Origin: an uncultured Eubacterium sp.
GTDB lineage: Bacteria; Bacillota; Clostridia; Lachnospirales; Lachnospiraceae
Direction of reading: 5' to 3'
Assembly: GCA_947385875.1 (NCBI GenBank)
Contig: CANDMV010000028.1
Span: 1-35,655 of the forward strand
Length of the DNA: 35,655 nt
Position numbers and translations under genes: made by a program. Positions within the stretch are counted from its first letter, which is position 1. Each line of letters starts with the position of its first letter. The notes below the pieces were generated by a model. That model worked only from the letters and a program-made list of their open reading frames with translations, made no database searches and was not told where the DNA came from. Below, piece by piece: positions 24,866-32,255 of this stretch.

Positions 24866-25540
24866 ATGCAGAGCAACTGCCGATTTGTAAATCAAGCATT
24901 ACCGTATTCTTATAAAGCGATGGAGCCCTACATTGATATTCAGACAATGTATCTCCATCATGATAAACATTTGCAGGCATATATAGACAAGTTAAATGAA
25001 CTGATCGACAAAAGCGTAACGCTGCAGTCTATGGCATATGAAGATAGTGAAAACTGTGGATTCGCGGCATTAATCCGAATCTTGAAAAATTTAAATTCCC
25101 TCCCGGATGATTTAAGGACGGCAGTAAAAAATAATGCGGGAGGCGTATTTAATCACTGGTTTTATTTTAACGGGCTTTGTGCGAATCCGAAAGGAAAGCC
25201 GCAGGGAAGACTCGCGGACGTGATAGACTGGCAGTTCGGAAGCTTTGAAAGGTTTCAAAAAGAATTAACAAAAGAAGCGCTCGATGTCTTTGGATCCGGC
25301 TATGCATGGGCAGCCGCAGATCTGGACGGAAATCTGCAGATCATGCAGACAGCTAATCAGGATACGCCGATTGCTCTTGGACTTGTGCCCGTGGTGTGTT
25401 TAGATGTATGGGAACATGCATATTATTTAAAGCATAAAAATCTGAGGAAAAATTATCTGCCGGACTGGTTTGCGGTAGTCAACTGGGACTGGGCGCAGTG
25501 GTGCTACATGAATCCCGCAGCATTCAATGGGAAAGATTAA
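24866..25540 (+). CDS. Fe/Mn superoxide dismutase
   Basis: 224 residues. All four metal ligands of the Fe/Mn family are visible: H31 (YLHHDKH), H97 (FNHWFYF), D180 and H184 (LDVWEHAYY). The enzyme turns superoxide into peroxide and oxygen in the cytoplasm. The N-terminus ALPYSYKAMEPYID and the terminal VVNWDWAQW are typical. Metal preference cannot be fixed from sequence. ctggag lies five bases before ATG 24866. The gene ends before a hairpin at 25577. Confidence 0.94.
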   Translation: MQSNCRFVNQALPYSYKAMEPYIDIQTMYLHHDKHLQAYIDKLNELIDKSVTLQSMAYEDSENCGFAALIRILKNLNSLPDDLRTAVKNNAGGVFNHWFYFNGLCANPKGKPQGRLADVIDWQFGSFERFQKELTKEALDVFGSGYAWAAADLDGNLQIMQTANQDTPIALGLVPVVCLDVWEHAYYLKHKNLRKNYLPDWFAVVNWDWAQWCYMNPAAFNGKD

Positions 25541-25576
25541 TTAATATTTAATTTTAATATTGCTTGCCATAAATTT

Positions 25577-25620
25577 AACTCCATCTCATCTGATTTTCAG
25601 TGGGATGGAGTTCTGGATTT
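25577..25620 (+). terminator. Probable terminator after superoxide dismutase
   Basis: AACTCCATC (25577-25585) pairs with GATGGAGTT (25604-25612), and the stem is followed by ctggattttctt. The T tract is imperfect. The hairpin lies between the convergent dismutase and ArsR-type genes. Confidence 0.5.
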
Positions 25621-25731
25621 TCTTAACATGTTTTCTTTAACATGTGATTTAATATTCCCTGCACTTCTTTTCCGATAGCTCAAAGTCATTTGTTTTTTTG
25701 CTGGCAGTGTGGAATCCTTATTTCGCATTTT

Positions 25732-25836
25732 CTGTATCCAGTCAGAGGTTTCTGACCGGCGTTTCATAGTAAAAAAACTGTATCCAGTCGGCGTTTTCTA
25801 GTCAGCGCTTCACAGCTAAAGTTTGTATCTGGCCTG
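25732..25836. repeat. Imperfect 46-bp direct repeats between convergent genes
   Basis: Two copies starting ctgtatccagtc (25732 and 25778) share a degenerate body ending ttca-ag-taaa. A third partial copy starts tgtatctgg at 25824. They fill the space between the dismutase terminator and the end of the ArsR-type gene (25846). No coding potential was seen. Confidence 0.65.
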
Positions 25837-25845
25837 CCGAGACAC

Positions 25846-26820
25846 TTATAGGTAAGTCAGATTCATAATGATTCCCTGTGGATAATCTCCGAATTTTTCC
25901 CCAAACAGGTTGATGCCGCCTGAGTTTACGGCATCTTTTTTTATTTCAATTCTCAGCGAGATATAAGGCATTTTGCCCAGTTCCAAATCTTTGAAGCCCA
26001 GCTTTGCATTTTCCAGATGGCCGTCTAAGTAGGTGCCGACATCCCGGACAGCAAATGTCTTTAACATGCCGTACTGGGTATTGCCGTTCGGCCATGTGGG
26101 AGGGGTAAGCCTTCCCCGTCTGGCGCCGAAATCCGCAGGTGAGTGGTAAGTGGCGATTTCGATGCCGTTGATGAATACTGTAATATCCGAAGGCCAGTTT
26201 TCCAGATAGCCCGGCGCTTCCGAGCAGATTTCCATACTGAACGAAATCTCGCCGAGTGTCATCAGCGGATTGTAAATATTCGGGAAGCGGTATTCTACAA
26301 AACCGTTGTTAAACCATATAAGCTGTGCGCGTGTTCTGGCAGGATCGTAAAAAGCTTGTATCGTGTCATAAGCATCGATGGTGCCGTTTTCATCAGCCAG
26401 CCCGCAGGTAGGATGGACTTCACAGTCATAATAGTTCCCAATCGGCATTTCCAGTGAAGCGGATTTGTTGACAGAATCGATTTCGGCATCGAATGTCTCC
26501 AGGTGGAAAGACTGCATACTGCACAGGCAGACACGCATAGAGCCGTGTATGCCGGGCTGTGTTTCCGTGACGATCAGATGAGCATCCTCCAGTGTGCGTA
26601 TATGCAGGTTTGCAGAAGAAAGAGGGATGTTCAGCATGTCGGCAATTTCCTGGAGGGAACGCGGCGTGTATTTTAGTATGTCCAGAATCTGCAGACGGAC
26701 AGAGGAGGAAAGTGCTTTTCCGATTTTCATAATAAGTTCATGGTGGTCAGGGTTGCTTAAATGCAGATAAATATTTCGTTCTCCGATGATGCGTACGGAG
26801 CGTTTTTCTTTTGCGGCCAT
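25846..26820 (-). CDS. ArsR-type winged-helix regulator with a large beta-rich sensor domain
   Basis: 324 residues. The N-terminal part (about 28-95) is an ArsR-like winged helix: IGKALSSSVRLQILDILKY, LQEIADMLNIPLSSANLHI and a wing. The remaining 220 residues are rich in beta strand, Trp, Tyr and Gly (for example APGYLENWPSDITVFING), resembling a jelly-roll that could bind a sugar. Most ArsR proteins are only about 100 residues, so the long effector domain is notable. It is transcribed away from the sugar ABC/GH2 operon across a 325-bp gap that holds palindromes, so it most likely controls that operon and itself. GAAAGGAG precedes its ATG. Confidence 0.85.
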   Translation of the reverse strand: MAAKEKRSVRIIGERNIYLHLSNPDHHELIMKIGKALSSSVRLQILDILKYTPRSLQEIADMLNIPLSSANLHIRTLEDAHLIVTETQPGIHGSMRVCLCSMQSFHLETFDAEIDSVNKSASLEMPIGNYYDCEVHPTCGLADENGTIDAYDTIQAFYDPARTRAQLIWFNNGFVEYRFPNIYNPLMTLGEISFSMEICSEAPGYLENWPSDITVFINGIEIATYHSPADFGARRGRLTPPTWPNGNTQYGMLKTFAVRDVGTYLDGHLENAKLGFKDLELGKMPYISLRIEIKKDAVNSGGINLFGEKFGDYPQGIIMNLTYL

Positions 26821-26851
26821 TGTAAACTCCTTTCAATCATATTTTTGTATT

Positions 26852-26868
26852 TGCAGCATGTAGCTGCA
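26852..26868. promoter_or_regulatory. Short palindrome, possible operator of the ArsR-type regulator
   Basis: TGCAGC (26852-26857) and GCTGCA (26863-26868) form an inverted repeat with a 5-base centre, 32 bases upstream of the regulator start. An autoregulatory site is plausible; no binding data exist here. Confidence 0.35.
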
Positions 26869-26907
26869 TGTTTCTTTTGCAGTCAATGTAAACTTCATTT
26901 TGAATAG

Positions 26908-26935
26908 TAATTACATTTATTGCATATAATTACAT
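26908..26935. promoter_or_regulatory. Paired TAATTACAT motifs in the divergent control region
   Basis: TAATTACAT occurs at 26908-26916 and again at 26927-26935, 19 bases apart. Related TGTAA motifs lie at about 26886 and, as gatgtaatgtaa, over the -10 region of the transporter promoter near 27088. Repeated motifs between a regulator and its likely target suggest operators. The rest of 26821-27145 is very A/T-rich without other clear features. Confidence 0.4.
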
Positions 26936-27067
26936 CTTTTCTATTTTTTATTTTTTAAATCATAACATTTATTTCATAAAAAGTAAAGTAAATATTCACA
27001 TATACTAATAAACTACGTAAAAAATAGTGCATTAATCACAAAAATATATTTATCAGCAAATTGCTTA

Positions 27068-27096
27068 TTGTCAAAATATATAAATTGATGTAATGT
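27068..27096 (+). promoter_or_regulatory. Promoter of the sugar ABC/GH2 operon
   Basis: TTGTCA (27068-27073) and TAATGT (27091-27096) are spaced by 17 bases. The start codon lies about 50 bases downstream, after aaaaggagaaa. The -10 overlaps a gatgtaatgtaa motif that could be a regulator site. Confidence 0.55.
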
Positions 27097-27145
27097 AAAA
27101 ACTGTAATAAACAACCGCGTTTTTTTAAGAAAAGGAGAAAATTAT

Positions 27146-28228
27146 ATGAAAAAGAGAATGAAAAAACTGATGGCACTCATGATGGTAGGGGCAATGGCAC
27201 TCTCTTTCGCGGCTTGCGGGGATTCCGCTCAGACAGGCGGAGCAGATGCAGATTCAGGATCAGACGCAGGTTCAGGAGCAGATTCCGGGTCAGACAGTGA
27301 TTCAGGATCGGATGCAGATTCAGGATCAGATTCTGGGTCAGATTCAGGATCAGGCAGTATATTGGAAGGAAAGACTGTAGGTTTTGCGCAGACAGACAGC
27401 ATGTCTTCCTGGCGTACGACCGAGACAGATGATATTAAAGAATTTGTAGAAAACGCAGGGGGCAGCTTTATCGTAAAAGACGCAGGCGGCGATATCGCGA
27501 CGCAGGAATCTGATATTCGTGACCTCGTGGCAGCGGGAGTAGATTTTCTGGTCGTAGCGCCATTAGAGGATAACGGCCTTCAGGGCGCTCTTCAGGAGGC
27601 TATGGAAAATGAGATTCCGGTCATCCTTGTAGACCGCGCAATATCCGGCGAAGTAGGCACTCATTATACGACAGCGATTATGTCTGATTTCGTATGGGAA
27701 GGCGAGCAGTGTGCGAAAGCATTGATGGAGGCTTTGCCGGATGGAGGCAATGTCGTTATTATTAACGGAGGATATGATTCTTCTACCTCGACAGACCGTC
27801 AGCAGGGATTTGTGGATGCGCTGGATGCTGATAAATATCCGATCGTTGGCGAGCAGGATGGTGAGTGGCTGATGGACAAGGCACAGTCTGTCATGGAGAA
27901 CATCATTCAGGCACAGGGCGGCGATAATATCGATGCAGTATTCTGTGTAACAGATGATATGGTTCAGGGTGCCATGAATGCGATAGACGCGGCTAACTTA
28001 ACTCCGGGAGAAGATATTCTGACACTTGGAATTGACGGCACAAGGGCAGCATTTGAAGCAATCGAAAGCGGCAGACAGCTGGCATCTTGTACATGTACAC
28101 CTTATTTTGGAAGTATTGTAGTAGAGACGATTTCAAAGATTATCAATGGTGAAGAAATTCCGGCTCACATTACAAATGAAGATACATTGTATACAAAGGA
28201 TAATGTGGATGTGGAAGTAGGTTTCTAA
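27146..28228 (+). CDS. Sugar-binding lipoprotein of an ABC importer (YtfQ/RbsB type)
   Basis: 360 residues. A lipoprotein signal with lipobox ending FAAC (C24) anchors it outside the membrane. Residues 25-69 are an almost pure Gly/Ser/Asp/Ala linker. From about 70 the type I periplasmic-binding fold begins (EGKTVGFAQTDSMSSWR), with VVAPLEDNG, PVILVDRAI, DRQQGF and ILTLGIDGT typical of YtfQ-like binding proteins. It is the first gene of the operon after the promoter at 27068. The substrate is inferred to be a furanose or oligosaccharide, from the transporter layout. Confidence 0.92.
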   Translation: MKKRMKKLMALMMVGAMALSFAACGDSAQTGGADADSGSDAGSGADSGSDSDSGSDADSGSDSGSDSGSGSILEGKTVGFAQTDSMSSWRTTETDDIKEFVENAGGSFIVKDAGGDIATQESDIRDLVAAGVDFLVVAPLEDNGLQGALQEAMENEIPVILVDRAISGEVGTHYTTAIMSDFVWEGEQCAKALMEALPDGGNVVIINGGYDSSTSTDRQQGFVDALDADKYPIVGEQDGEWLMDKAQSVMENIIQAQGGDNIDAVFCVTDDMVQGAMNAIDAANLTPGEDILTLGIDGTRAAFEAIESGRQLASCTCTPYFGSIVVETISKIINGEEIPAHITNEDTLYTKDNVDVEVGF

Positions 28229-28478
28229 ATTTAGGCAGTATCGTGAGCCGGATATGGATATAGATTTTAATAGTCTAGTATGCGGACATAGAGTAACTTA
28301 TAGTAAGATTCGGTTGTGGATGACAACAGATCGAATCGTTCAGTATCGTGCATTTTTGTATCGATTAACAAATGCGGCTATTATCGTCCTATGTACGCAT
28401 AATCTATTCGGCTGGAAACGAGAATGCCGGAAAGGTTTTTAGGGTCTTTTGGAGAGGGTAATATGATCTAAGTAGTAG

Positions 28479-28513
28479 CTGCTGCACACATATTTTGCAG
28501 CAGTTATTATTTT
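28479..28513 (+). terminator. Internal terminator between binding-protein and ATPase genes
   Basis: CTGCTGC (28479-28485) and GCAGCAG (28497-28503) form a 7-bp stem with an 11-base loop, followed by TTATTATTTT. Partial termination here would give more binding protein than ATPase and permeases, as is common in such operons. The remaining gap (28229-28764) holds no convincing gene. A short 62-codon frame at 28254 has no recognisable features. A 10-base direct repeat, gattagttta, occurs twice at 28723-28742. Confidence 0.65.
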
Positions 28514-28764
28514 GCCCAAAATCTTATTTGAGTCAAAGTGATGATGCTCGCGAACGAATGATTTGCCAAATTGTCGGCATCGCGGTTCATGCTCTGTACG
28601 GGTGTTTAGGAAGCATTTTTAATGGAGAGAAATACACCGCTTAGGTCGTTGGGTACATAGACTTAGGCGCGGAGCATATGCTGAGCGGTTTAATTATAGT
28701 ACTGAGCGGGCAGGATCTTAGCGATTAGTTTAGATTAGTTTAGAATTGAAAGGGGGAAATTCCT

Positions 28765-30288
28765 ATGGCAGAAGCTTTGCTGGAGATTAGAGGACTAGAA
28801 AAAACATTCCCCGGCGTACGTGCCTTAAAGGGTGTACAGCTGACGGTAAATAAAGGGGAAGTCCACGCTCTTATGGGAGAGAATGGAGCCGGAAAGTCCA
28901 CATTGATTAAGGTGCTGACAGGCATTTATCAGAAAAACGGAGGGACAATCCGGTTCGACGGAGAAGAGATTGACGCGAAGACGACGATGGAAGCGAATGA
29001 AAAGGGAATATCTACGATCTATCAGGAGCTGAATCTCGTATTGTTCCAGACAGTATATGAAAACTTGTTTTTAGGCAGGGAGCCGAGGGACAGATTTGGA
29101 AGAGTTGATCGGAAGACTATGGCGGCAGAGGCAGACCGGATATTAAAAGACTTAGGGATTGAGATTGATGTATCACAGCCGCTGAGCCGATATTCTACCG
29201 CGATTCAGCAGATGGTGGCGATTGCAAGAGCAGTCAGCATTAACGCGAAGCTGGTGATTATGGATGAGCCGACCTCATCGCTGGACAGGCAGGAGGTGCA
29301 GGTGCTGTTCCGTATTATCAGGCAGCTGAAGGGAAGAGGCATCAGCGTTATTTTTATCAGCCATAAGCTGGATGAGATCTTTGAAATCTGCGACCGTCTG
29401 ACGGTATTTAAAGATGGGGAGTATGTAGGAGATTATGATATAAAGGATTTGAATCAGTTTAAATTAATATCTCTGATGGTAGGCAAGGACACAGTCGCAC
29501 TGGAGCGCAAGAAGCAGGGATATGATTTCGCGGATGCGAAGCCGATCGTGAATATGAAGAATATCCGTCAGGGGATGCGGTTAAATGGCCTGAATATCGA
29601 AATCCGTCAGGGTGAAGTCGTAGGGCTCGCGGGCCTTCTGGGGTCTGGGCGGACAGAGCTTGCGCAGGTGCTGTTTGGCATGACGATGCCGGATGAAGGA
29701 GAAGTGTTCTGGTGGGGACAGCCGGCAGAGATTCGTTCTCCTTCGGATGCGATCAAAAAGGGAATGGGTTTTTGTACGGAAGACCGTAAGGTAGAAGGAA
29801 TTATCCCGCATCTGTCGGTAAAAGAAAATATGACGATCGCCCTGCTGCCAAAGCTGAACCGGTTTGGATTTGTAAAATTCAAGGAGCAGGATGAGATTGT
29901 GAGAAAGTATATTGAGCGTCTGAAAATAAAAACGCCGACTCCGGAGCAGGCAATCTGCAACTTAAGCGGCGGGAATCAGCAGAAGGTGCTGCTGGCGCGG
30001 TGGATGTGCATGAATCCGAAGCTGATTATATTAGACGAGCCTACGAGAGGAATCGATGTCGGAGCAAAGGCTGAGATCGAAGAGCTGATTCAGGAGCTTT
30101 CAAAGAGCGGTATTTCCATTCTGATGATTTCTTCTGAGATCGCAGAGCTGGAGCGTAACTGTGACAGGATCATTGTGATGCGTGAAGGGAAGGTAAAAGG
30201 CGAGCTGACCGACAAAGAAATCCATCAGGATAAGATCATGGAGGCCATAGCAAAGGGTAGTGAAAGTGAGGGAAGTGTCCATGAATAA
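28765..30288 (+). CDS. Double ABC ATPase of a sugar importer (YtfR/RbsA type)
   Basis: 507 residues with two ABC domains in tandem. The first has Walker A GENGAGKST (K44) and Walker B LVIMDEPTSSLD. The second has the family's degenerate Walker A GLLGSGRTEL, the signature LSGGNQQK and LIILDEPTRGID. It powers uptake from the cytoplasmic face. The start follows a strong aaaggggga site. It overlaps the first permease gene by eight bases. Confidence 0.95.
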   Translation: MAEALLEIRGLEKTFPGVRALKGVQLTVNKGEVHALMGENGAGKSTLIKVLTGIYQKNGGTIRFDGEEIDAKTTMEANEKGISTIYQELNLVLFQTVYENLFLGREPRDRFGRVDRKTMAAEADRILKDLGIEIDVSQPLSRYSTAIQQMVAIARAVSINAKLVIMDEPTSSLDRQEVQVLFRIIRQLKGRGISVIFISHKLDEIFEICDRLTVFKDGEYVGDYDIKDLNQFKLISLMVGKDTVALERKKQGYDFADAKPIVNMKNIRQGMRLNGLNIEIRQGEVVGLAGLLGSGRTELAQVLFGMTMPDEGEVFWWGQPAEIRSPSDAIKKGMGFCTEDRKVEGIIPHLSVKENMTIALLPKLNRFGFVKFKEQDEIVRKYIERLKIKTPTPEQAICNLSGGNQQKVLLARWMCMNPKLIILDEPTRGIDVGAKAEIEELIQELSKSGISILMISSEIAELERNCDRIIVMREGKVKGELTDKEIHQDKIMEAIAKGSESEGSVHE

Positions 30289-31240
30289 GACGAGACAGGA
30301 TACCATGCAGTTGGTAAAAAAATATAGTGCAGTGGCGATGCTTCTGTTCTTTGTACTCATTAATTCCCTGTTTACCAAGAACTTTTTCCATCTGGGGAAT
30401 CTGAATAATATTATCACGCAGATCTGCCCGACCATTCTGTGCGGCATGGGGATGACGCTGGTGATTTCCACGGGCGGCATTGATATATCAGTCGGATCTG
30501 TAATGGCGCTGGCGGGTGTTATGACAGCCCGGATAATGACAGGCGCGGGGCTGCTTCCATCGATTCTGGCAGCAGTGCTTGTATCGGTGCTGATCGGATG
30601 CTTTACGGGATTTATGGTCGGAAAGCTGAGACTGCAGGCAATGGTAATTACGCTGGGCTTACAGCTGGGGCTGCGCGGTGTCGCGCAGGTGCTCTGCGGA
30701 GGCAGGGATATCTATTTCAACAAGCTGGGAAAAGTAGGAGAACAGCTCGGATTATGGGGTACATACAAAATAGGTGGTGTGATTCCGATTCAGGTGGTGC
30801 CGATTCTATTGTCGGTTGCAGTTGTCTGGGTTCTGGCAGAGAAGATGGTGCTGGGCAGACAGATTCAGGCAGTCGGCGACAGCTTAAAGTCCAGTACGCT
30901 GTCAGGCATCCATGCTTCGGCGGTGCTGATGTTTGTATACGGTATCAGTGCATTTTTTGCGGCATTTGCAGGAATCTTTCAGACAGCGAAGGTATCGGTG
31001 GCAGCAGGCAGCTCGCTGGGGCAGCTGGCAGAGCTGGATGCGATTGCAGCAGTCGTCATCGGAGGAACACCGATGACAGGCGGCAAGGCGCATGCATTTG
31101 GAACGGTTATCGGCGCGCTGATGATGCAGATGATTACACTGACCTGTGTCATGAATGATATTCCAGACCAGTATGCACAGGTATTTAAGGCAGCGATCAT
31201 CGTGTTTGCAGTATTTATCCAGAGAGAACAGGCGAAGTAG
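30281..31240 (+). CDS. Sugar ABC permease 1 (YtfT/RbsC type)
   Basis: 319 residues, strongly hydrophobic with about eight to ten membrane helices. LVISTGGIDISVGSVMALAG and AELDAIAAVVIGGTPMTGG are signature stretches of the RbsC/YtfT permease family. I chose ATG 30281 (MNKTRQD), which overlaps the ATPase stop and has gaggg about eight bases upstream. With the next gene it likely forms a heterodimeric channel. Confidence 0.93.
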   Translation: MNKTRQDTMQLVKKYSAVAMLLFFVLINSLFTKNFFHLGNLNNIITQICPTILCGMGMTLVISTGGIDISVGSVMALAGVMTARIMTGAGLLPSILAAVLVSVLIGCFTGFMVGKLRLQAMVITLGLQLGLRGVAQVLCGGRDIYFNKLGKVGEQLGLWGTYKIGGVIPIQVVPILLSVAVVWVLAEKMVLGRQIQAVGDSLKSSTLSGIHASAVLMFVYGISAFFAAFAGIFQTAKVSVAAGSSLGQLAELDAIAAVVIGGTPMTGGKAHAFGTVIGALMMQMITLTCVMNDIPDQYAQVFKAAIIVFAVFIQREQAK

Positions 31241-31253
31241 GAGGTTAAGGAGT

Positions 31254-32255
31254 ATGAAAACAAAGAAAAATATTGGTCAGATGTTTTATTCCAAAAGTAC
31301 TGTCTTAGCATTTTTACTTTTGGTTGTAGCTGCAAGCATCGTTTTTCGTGACAAGAATTTTTTATCTGCGACAAATGTGTTTAACATATTGCTGAAAGCA
31401 GCGAAAAACGGCGGATTCCTTGCACTGGGTATGACATTTGTGATATTATGTGCAGAGATAGACTTGTCAGTGGGGGCTGTCTTTGCATTAAGCGGCGTGG
31501 TTATGGGGATTGTTGGTACTGTAAATCCGTTTCTGGGGATTGTATGCGGGATTCTGGTAGGCGTTGTTTCGGGATGGCTGATCGGATATATGGTGACAAA
31601 AATGCGGATTTCCTCATGGATTGCATCGCTGGCTATGATGTTTGCATTGCGCGGCATCATATTGATTATTGCGAAAAAATCAGTTGTCATCGAAGGAAGC
31701 ATCATGACATTTGCCAATGCCAAGTTCTTAAAAGGCGTTGTACCGGGGATGAAAAGCGGCATTTCGATTCTGGTTATCCTGCTGTTTGTTGTGACATTTT
31801 TATGTATGTATATATCCAGGAATACAAAGTTTGGAATGGGCATTTATGCAGTAGGCGGCAACTGTGAAGCGGCCCGTATGATGGGCATCGATGTAGACCG
31901 CATTAAGATCAAGGCATTTGTCTGGTGCGGAGCGATTGCAGCTTTTTCGGGCGTACTGCTGGCATCCAGCAGCGGCAGCGCAACGCTCAGTGCGGGCAAT
32001 GTGTATGAGACTTATGCGATTGCGATGTGCGCGATTGGAGGCGTCAAGCTGTCTGGCGGTGAAGGTAAGTTTTCGGGTACGTTTTTCGGCATATTAATCT
32101 ATTTTATCATCAATACCATATTTACTTATCTGCCGACAAATATTTCCGTGCATTGGCAGTCCATTATTATGGGGCTGTTAGTACTTATTTCTGTAGGTGT
32201 TCAATCTGAAGTATTGCACAATATTAAAATAGGAAAGAAAAAGGTGGAAGCATGA
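31254..32255 (+). CDS. Sugar ABC permease 2 (YjfF type)
   Basis: 333 residues of the same family as its neighbour: FVILCAEIDLSVGAVFALSG and YETYAIAMCAIGGVKLSGG mark it. Two different permease genes with a single double ATPase is the layout of the E. coli galactofuranose importer YtfQRT-YjfF. ATG 31254 has GGAGG nine bases upstream; the frame extends back to 31155 without a start signal. Its stop overlaps the GH2 start (ATGA). Confidence 0.92.
   Translation: MKTKKNIGQMFYSKSTVLAFLLLVVAASIVFRDKNFLSATNVFNILLKAAKNGGFLALGMTFVILCAEIDLSVGAVFALSGVVMGIVGTVNPFLGIVCGILVGVVSGWLIGYMVTKMRISSWIASLAMMFALRGIILIIAKKSVVIEGSIMTFANAKFLKGVVPGMKSGISILVILLFVVTFLCMYISRNTKFGMGIYAVGGNCEAARMMGIDVDRIKIKAFVWCGAIAAFSGVLLASSSGSATLSAGNVYETYAIAMCAIGGVKLSGGEGKFSGTFFGILIYFIINTIFTYLPTNISVHWQSIIMGLLVLISVGVQSEVLHNIKIGKKKVEA

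Noticed and set aside
28254..28442. 62-codon plus-strand frame between binding protein and ATPase genes
   Set aside because: No ribosome binding site, no recognisable motif and composition unlike the neighbours; probably chance.
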